Below, one piece after another: positions 60,690-64,000 of a DNA stretch of 64,000 nt (positions are counted from its first letter, which is position 1; each line of letters starts with the position of its first letter). A program made the position numbers and the translations under genes. This DNA is from JAHEDT01 sp963825615 (GTDB lineage: Bacteria > Desulfobacterota > Desulfuromonadia > Desulfuromonadales > BM103). The notes beneath the pieces were generated by a model. The model saw only the letters and a list, made by a program, of their open reading frames with translations, did not search any database and had not been told where the DNA came from. Location of the stretch: the NCBI GenBank assembly GCA_963825615.1, contig CAWGTV010000001.1, forward strand, positions 558,001 through 622,000. The letters run 5' to 3'.

Positions 60690-61865
60690 TCATTTCGATT
60701 TAACCACGGCAGCCTTTAACCCGTTCTGAGAGACCTGATGGGCTGCGGCTGTGGCGTCTTCCTTGCTCGCGAAACTGCCAAAAAGGACCCGGCTGAGGGT
60801 TCTCACGACCTGCACCGGCTCGGGATGGACAACAATCCCTTCCGCGAGGAAACGCTGGGTTAGCTTGTCGACATTGCCTGACTTCATGAAAGTCCCGGCA
60901 TAGATGACATAAAGGTCGCCAGCTGGGGCGCTGTACGATCCGGGCTCAATGGTCCGGGCAAAAGCAAGCGCCTCCTGAACCTCATCCTTGCTAAACGTTC
61001 CAAGGCGCAGACGCGTCATATCCAGAGTCGCGTCAACCGGAGTGACCAGAGGCTCATAACCAAGCTTCTTGATTTTCTTGACAAGCTGATCCCTGTTCGA
61101 TTCCAGCAGATACGAGCCGGCATCCAGCGCATAAGCTCCGCCTTCGACCTGTTTTGGCGACGGCGCGGGCATCTCCGCCTTTGCAGTGTCGGCCGGGAGA
61201 CTGGCGGCAACAGCAGCCGCCTGCTCCTGGGTGGCTGTCTCTGGGGCCGGAGAAGGCACAACAGCCTCGACCGCAGCGGGCTTGGCGGCTTCAGCCGCTG
61301 GCTGCTCAGCAACCACTTTCTCGGCAGGCTGCTGAACAGAAGCCTGTTGGGCGGCCGGTTCAGATGGTGGTGGAGGCACGGCCACGGTCACCGGCGTTGT
61401 GACCTGCTCCGTCGGAACCGGAGTTGCCGGTTCCGAGGCTGGCGGTGGTGGCAAAGCAACGGATTTCGAGGCGGTCTGGGCTGGCACCGCCACCGTCGGA
61501 ACAGCAGGGCTTGTCCCGCCAAGGTCCATGAAATAATAAGCCCCTGCGCCTCCGGCGATCACCAGCAGCAAGATCAGCAGCATTCGCATCCTGGAATTGC
61601 CACCATCTTGTTCTGACATAGCCGGAACCTCATCATGCATGTCTTCTGCAGAGTGCTCCCCTTCTGAGAAGGCTGTACTCAAATCGTTTTCCGGAAATTC
61701 GTCATCGTTCAATTCTGCTTCTGGCGACAGCTTGCGGTCTCCCAAGTCAGTTTCCGGGAATTCTTTAGCGTTCAATTCAGCTTCTGGCAACGGCGCGCTC
61801 TCTCCAAGGTCGGTTTCCGGAAAATCATCATCGTCGTCAAAAGTGAACTGGTCCTTATCAGTCAT
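60690..61865 (-). CDS. SPOR-domain membrane protein
   Basis: A 391-aa protein. The first 80 residues are cytoplasmic and acidic, with three near-repeats of a unit like FPETDLG...PEAELN. One transmembrane helix follows (MRMLLILLLVIAGGAGAYYF, near 95-115), then a Pro/Ala/Glu-rich spacer and a C-terminal SPOR-like domain (YVIYAGTFMKSGNVDKLTQR, then LFGSFASKEDATAAAHQVSQ). SPOR domains bind denuded peptidoglycan at the septum. The second half seems to contain two SPOR copies. It lies about 60 bases after the EF-G gene. Confidence 0.82.
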   Translation of the reverse strand: MTDKDQFTFDDDDDFPETDLGESAPLPEAELNAKEFPETDLGDRKLSPEAELNDDEFPENDLSTAFSEGEHSAEDMHDEVPAMSEQDGGNSRMRMLLILLLVIAGGAGAYYFMDLGGTSPAVPTVAVPAQTASKSVALPPPPASEPATPVPTEQVTTPVTVAVPPPPSEPAAQQASVQQPAEKVVAEQPAAEAAKPAAVEAVVPSPAPETATQEQAAAVAASLPADTAKAEMPAPSPKQVEGGAYALDAGSYLLESNRDQLVKKIKKLGYEPLVTPVDATLDMTRLRLGTFSKDEVQEALAFARTIEPGSYSAPAGDLYVIYAGTFMKSGNVDKLTQRFLAEGIVVHPEPVQVVRTLSRVLFGSFASKEDATAAAHQVSQNGLKAAVVKSK

Positions 61866-61927
61866 TGGTATCCTCCCGTAAGGGTTATGTAATCACTCGC
61901 GAATCGCCATGATTAATAACTGGGGCA

Positions 61928-64000
61928 CTAGCCTTCCTGGTTCTTGAACCCCTCCAAAAGCTTCGCCATCAGGTGTGAGGGGACTTCTTCGTAATGCGAG
62001 AACTCCATAGTAAACAGACCGCGGTCAGAGGTCATGGAGCGGAGTTCCGGAGCGTACTTGAGCACCTCGGCCATTGGCACCTGGGCCTTGACCACTTGGC
62101 TGCCCGCTTGGGGATCCATGCCGAGGACCTTGCCGCGCCGGGAATTCATGTCGCCGATCACGTCACCGACACACTCGTCGGGAATCGTGATCTCCATGTC
62201 CATGACCGGCTCGAGCAGAACCGGGCTAGCGGCTTCAAGTGCTTTCTTGAAAGCCATTGAGCCTGCAATCTTGAAGGCCATCTCTGAGGAGTCGACCGAA
62301 TGGTGGGAGCCATCGAACAGCGTGATCTGGAAATCCTGAACCGGGAACCCCGCCAGAACGCCCTTGCGCATCGAGTCCTGGATCCCCTTGTCGACCGCAG
62401 GGATGAACTGCCGCGGGATGACCCCGCCGACGATTTTGTCGACGAACTCGTAGCCAGCGCCCCGCGCCAGCGGCTTGAGCTTGATCGACACGTCGGCAAA
62501 CTGCCCCTTGCCTCCCGACTGTTTCTTGTGGCGGTAGGCCTGCTCGACGCTTTTCTTAATAGTCTCCCGGTAAGGAACCTTTGGCTCCTTGAGAATAACG
62601 TCGGCGCCGAACTTGCGCTTGAGCTTCTCGATGGCCACTTCGACATGGACCTGGCCCATACCGGAGATGATCATCTCCTTGGTCTCCACGTCGCGCTGGA
62701 TCTGCAGCGCCGGGTCCTCTTCGGTCAGACGAGTCAGTCCGGAGAAGATCTTCTCCTCATCCCCCTTGCTCTTCGGTTCGAGGGCGAAGGAGATGACCGG
62801 CTTCATGCTCACCGGGCTCTCGTAGACGATCGGTTTGCCCGAATCGCAGAGGGTGTCGCCGGTCTCGGTCTCCTTGAGCTTGGCAACGGCGACAATGTCC
62901 CCGGCAACCGCCTCGGGAACCGGCTTCTGCTTCTTGCCTTCGGGAAGCAGGATCTGACCGATGCGCTCGCTGACTTCCTTAGTCGAATTGTAAATATTGC
63001 TGTCGGACTTGACCGTCCCGGAGTAGACCCGGAACAGGCTAAGCTTGCCGGTGAAGGGATCGCTGACGGTCTTGAAGACCATCGCTGAGAAGGGCGCTGC
63101 CGGATCGGGATCACGCGTTTCTTCTGCTCCGGTCTTCGGGTTGGTCCCGTACTGGGTGCCCTTGTCGATCGGTGAAGGCGTGCTGATGACAATATAGTCG
63201 AGCAGTTGGCGGATGCCGATGTTGGCCGTGGCGCTACCGCAAAGAACCGGGATAAAGACACCGGTCAGGACCCCTTCGCGCAGTCCCTGCAGAATCTCCT
63301 GCTCGCTCAATGCCTCGGTCTCGAGATATTTCTCCATCAACTCATCGTCGGCCTCGGCACAGGCTTCGATCAGCATGACATGCAGCCGCTGGGCTTCGTC
63401 CTGGTACTCGGCTGGGATCGGGCTCTCATCGTAGGACCCTTTGTCATCGAACTTGAAAAAGCGGGCTTTCATCTTGATCAGGTCGATCACGCCCTTGAAC
63501 TCCTCGGCCTCACCGATCGGCATGTTGACCGCGACCGGGCGGCAGCCAAGGGCCTTCTCCATATCGTCAACGGCCTTGAGATAATCGGAACGCTCGCGAT
63601 CGAGCTTGTTGACAAAGGCGATCCGCGGAATCTCGAACTCTTCGGCCCATTTCCAGAGGGTCTGGGTCTGGGCCTTGACGCCGTCGACCGCCGAGATCAC
63701 CAAGACCGCACCGCCGAGCACGCGCATGCAGCCGCGGGTGTCGTGCAGGAAGTTGGTGTAGCCGGGGGTATCGACGATGTGCAGGTCGTGGCCGTTCCAT
63801 TCACAGTGATGCAGCTTCGAAGAGATCGTAATCTTGCGCTTGGTCTCCTCCGGCTCGAAGTCCATATTGGATGACCCGTCATCGACCTTGCCGAGGCGAT
63901 CGGTCATGCCGGTATTGAACAGGATCGCCTCGACCAGGGATGTCTTGCCCGCGTCCCCTTGTCCGACGATGCCCAGGTTACGTAACTTTTGAGTTTCGAA
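61928..64000 (-). CDS. fusA: elongation factor G-like GTPase, partial (N-terminus beyond right edge)
   Basis: The frame stays open from 61928 to the right edge (about 690 codons). The visible N-terminal end carries the P-loop GQGDAGKTSLVEAIL, followed by VDTPGYTNFLHDTRG (G3) and AFVNKLDRE (G4), then the domain II, III, IV and V order of EF-G (SGMGQVHVEVAIEKLKRKFG, then VGDVIGDMNSRRGKVLGMD). It ends with EEVPSHLMAKLLEGFKNQEG. EF-G translocates tRNA and mRNA on the ribosome. The rather divergent sequence suggests the second, FusA2-type paralog. Confidence 0.92.
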   Translation of the reverse strand, partial: FETQKLRNLGIVGQGDAGKTSLVEAILFNTGMTDRLGKVDDGSSNMDFEPEETKRKITISSKLHHCEWNGHDLHIVDTPGYTNFLHDTRGCMRVLGGAVLVISAVDGVKAQTQTLWKWAEEFEIPRIAFVNKLDRERSDYLKAVDDMEKALGCRPVAVNMPIGEAEEFKGVIDLIKMKARFFKFDDKGSYDESPIPAEYQDEAQRLHVMLIEACAEADDELMEKYLETEALSEQEILQGLREGVLTGVFIPVLCGSATANIGIRQLLDYIVISTPSPIDKGTQYGTNPKTGAEETRDPDPAAPFSAMVFKTVSDPFTGKLSLFRVYSGTVKSDSNIYNSTKEVSERIGQILLPEGKKQKPVPEAVAGDIVAVAKLKETETGDTLCDSGKPIVYESPVSMKPVISFALEPKSKGDEEKIFSGLTRLTEEDPALQIQRDVETKEMIISGMGQVHVEVAIEKLKRKFGADVILKEPKVPYRETIKKSVEQAYRHKKQSGGKGQFADVSIKLKPLARGAGYEFVDKIVGGVIPRQFIPAVDKGIQDSMRKGVLAGFPVQDFQITLFDGSHHSVDSSEMAFKIAGSMAFKKALEAASPVLLEPVMDMEITIPDECVGDVIGDMNSRRGKVLGMDPQAGSQVVKAQVPMAEVLKYAPELRSMTSDRGLFTMEFSHYEEVPSHLMAKLLEGFKNQEG

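Noticed and set aside
1..64000. CRISPR arrays, transposases, phage genes, tRNA and rRNA genes
   Set aside because: Looked for across both strands; nothing convincing seen.

Overview
The window looks like chromosomal DNA from a diazotrophic, anaerobic delta-proteobacterium of the Desulfuromonadia type (Geobacter/Desulfuromonas/Pelobacter relatives). This rests on a complete-looking molybdenum nitrogenase locus, sigma-54 promoters with antitermination leaders in front of nif operons, a eukaryote-like citrate synthase, a DraT/DraG pair, an octaheme cytochrome c and several lineage-typical DUF proteins. No rRNA, tRNA, IS element or CRISPR array was recognised. The taxonomic call is inference.

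Layout. 1-5.2 kb: partial methyltransferase, an unknown protein, a B12-binding radical SAM enzyme and a DUF6178 protein. 5.3-23.4 kb: the nif region. nifV plus a GNAT gene read leftward; nifE, nifN, a NifU-like/NifQ fusion, a TonB-dependent receptor and tonB read rightward; nifB-TSUP-trmO-nifO and nifH-nifD-nifK-nifX-fdxB-nifX-like read leftward. Four sigma-54 promoters (GG-N10-GC) drive nifV, nifEN, nifB and nifH. Three of them (nifV, nifB, nifH) are followed by two six-base-loop hairpins overlapping an intrinsic terminator, the layout of ANTAR-protein antitermination.

23.9-30.2 kb: six leftward genes that all make or break amide bonds (EgtC-like amidotransferase, nitrilase, N-formylglutamate amidohydrolase-like protein, GCS2 ligase, RimK-like ATP-grasp, C39-like peptidase). 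The last four overlap end to end and look like a dedicated peptide or small-molecule modification operon. 30.4-33.6 kb: envelope genes. 33.9-37.4 kb: draT-draG (reversible ADP-ribosylation of NifH) followed by a small HTH/Cys-cluster protein, an unknown protein, a macro-domain protein and an FKBP isomerase. 37.9-44.9 kb: small unknowns, citrate synthase, and dusB-ntrB-ntrC. 45-54 kb: three lipoproteins and a probable metal-handling ABC cluster. 54-64 kb: M24 peptidase, octaheme HAO-like cytochrome with an upstream NO-regulator-type palindrome, ZIP transporter, and a leftward run EF-G, SPOR protein, unknown, MOSC, mogA.

How it fits together: NifH/NifDK is the enzyme, NifB/E/N/V/X/Q build FeMo-co, FdxB is a likely electron or cluster carrier, DraT/DraG switch NifH off and on, and NtrB/NtrC are plausible sigma-54 regulators. 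Single-base disruptions occur in nifE, nifN, the TonB receptor, the DUF2318 gene and mogA. Because they hit unrelated genes they look more like sequencing or assembly errors than decay, but that cannot be settled from the sequence alone.
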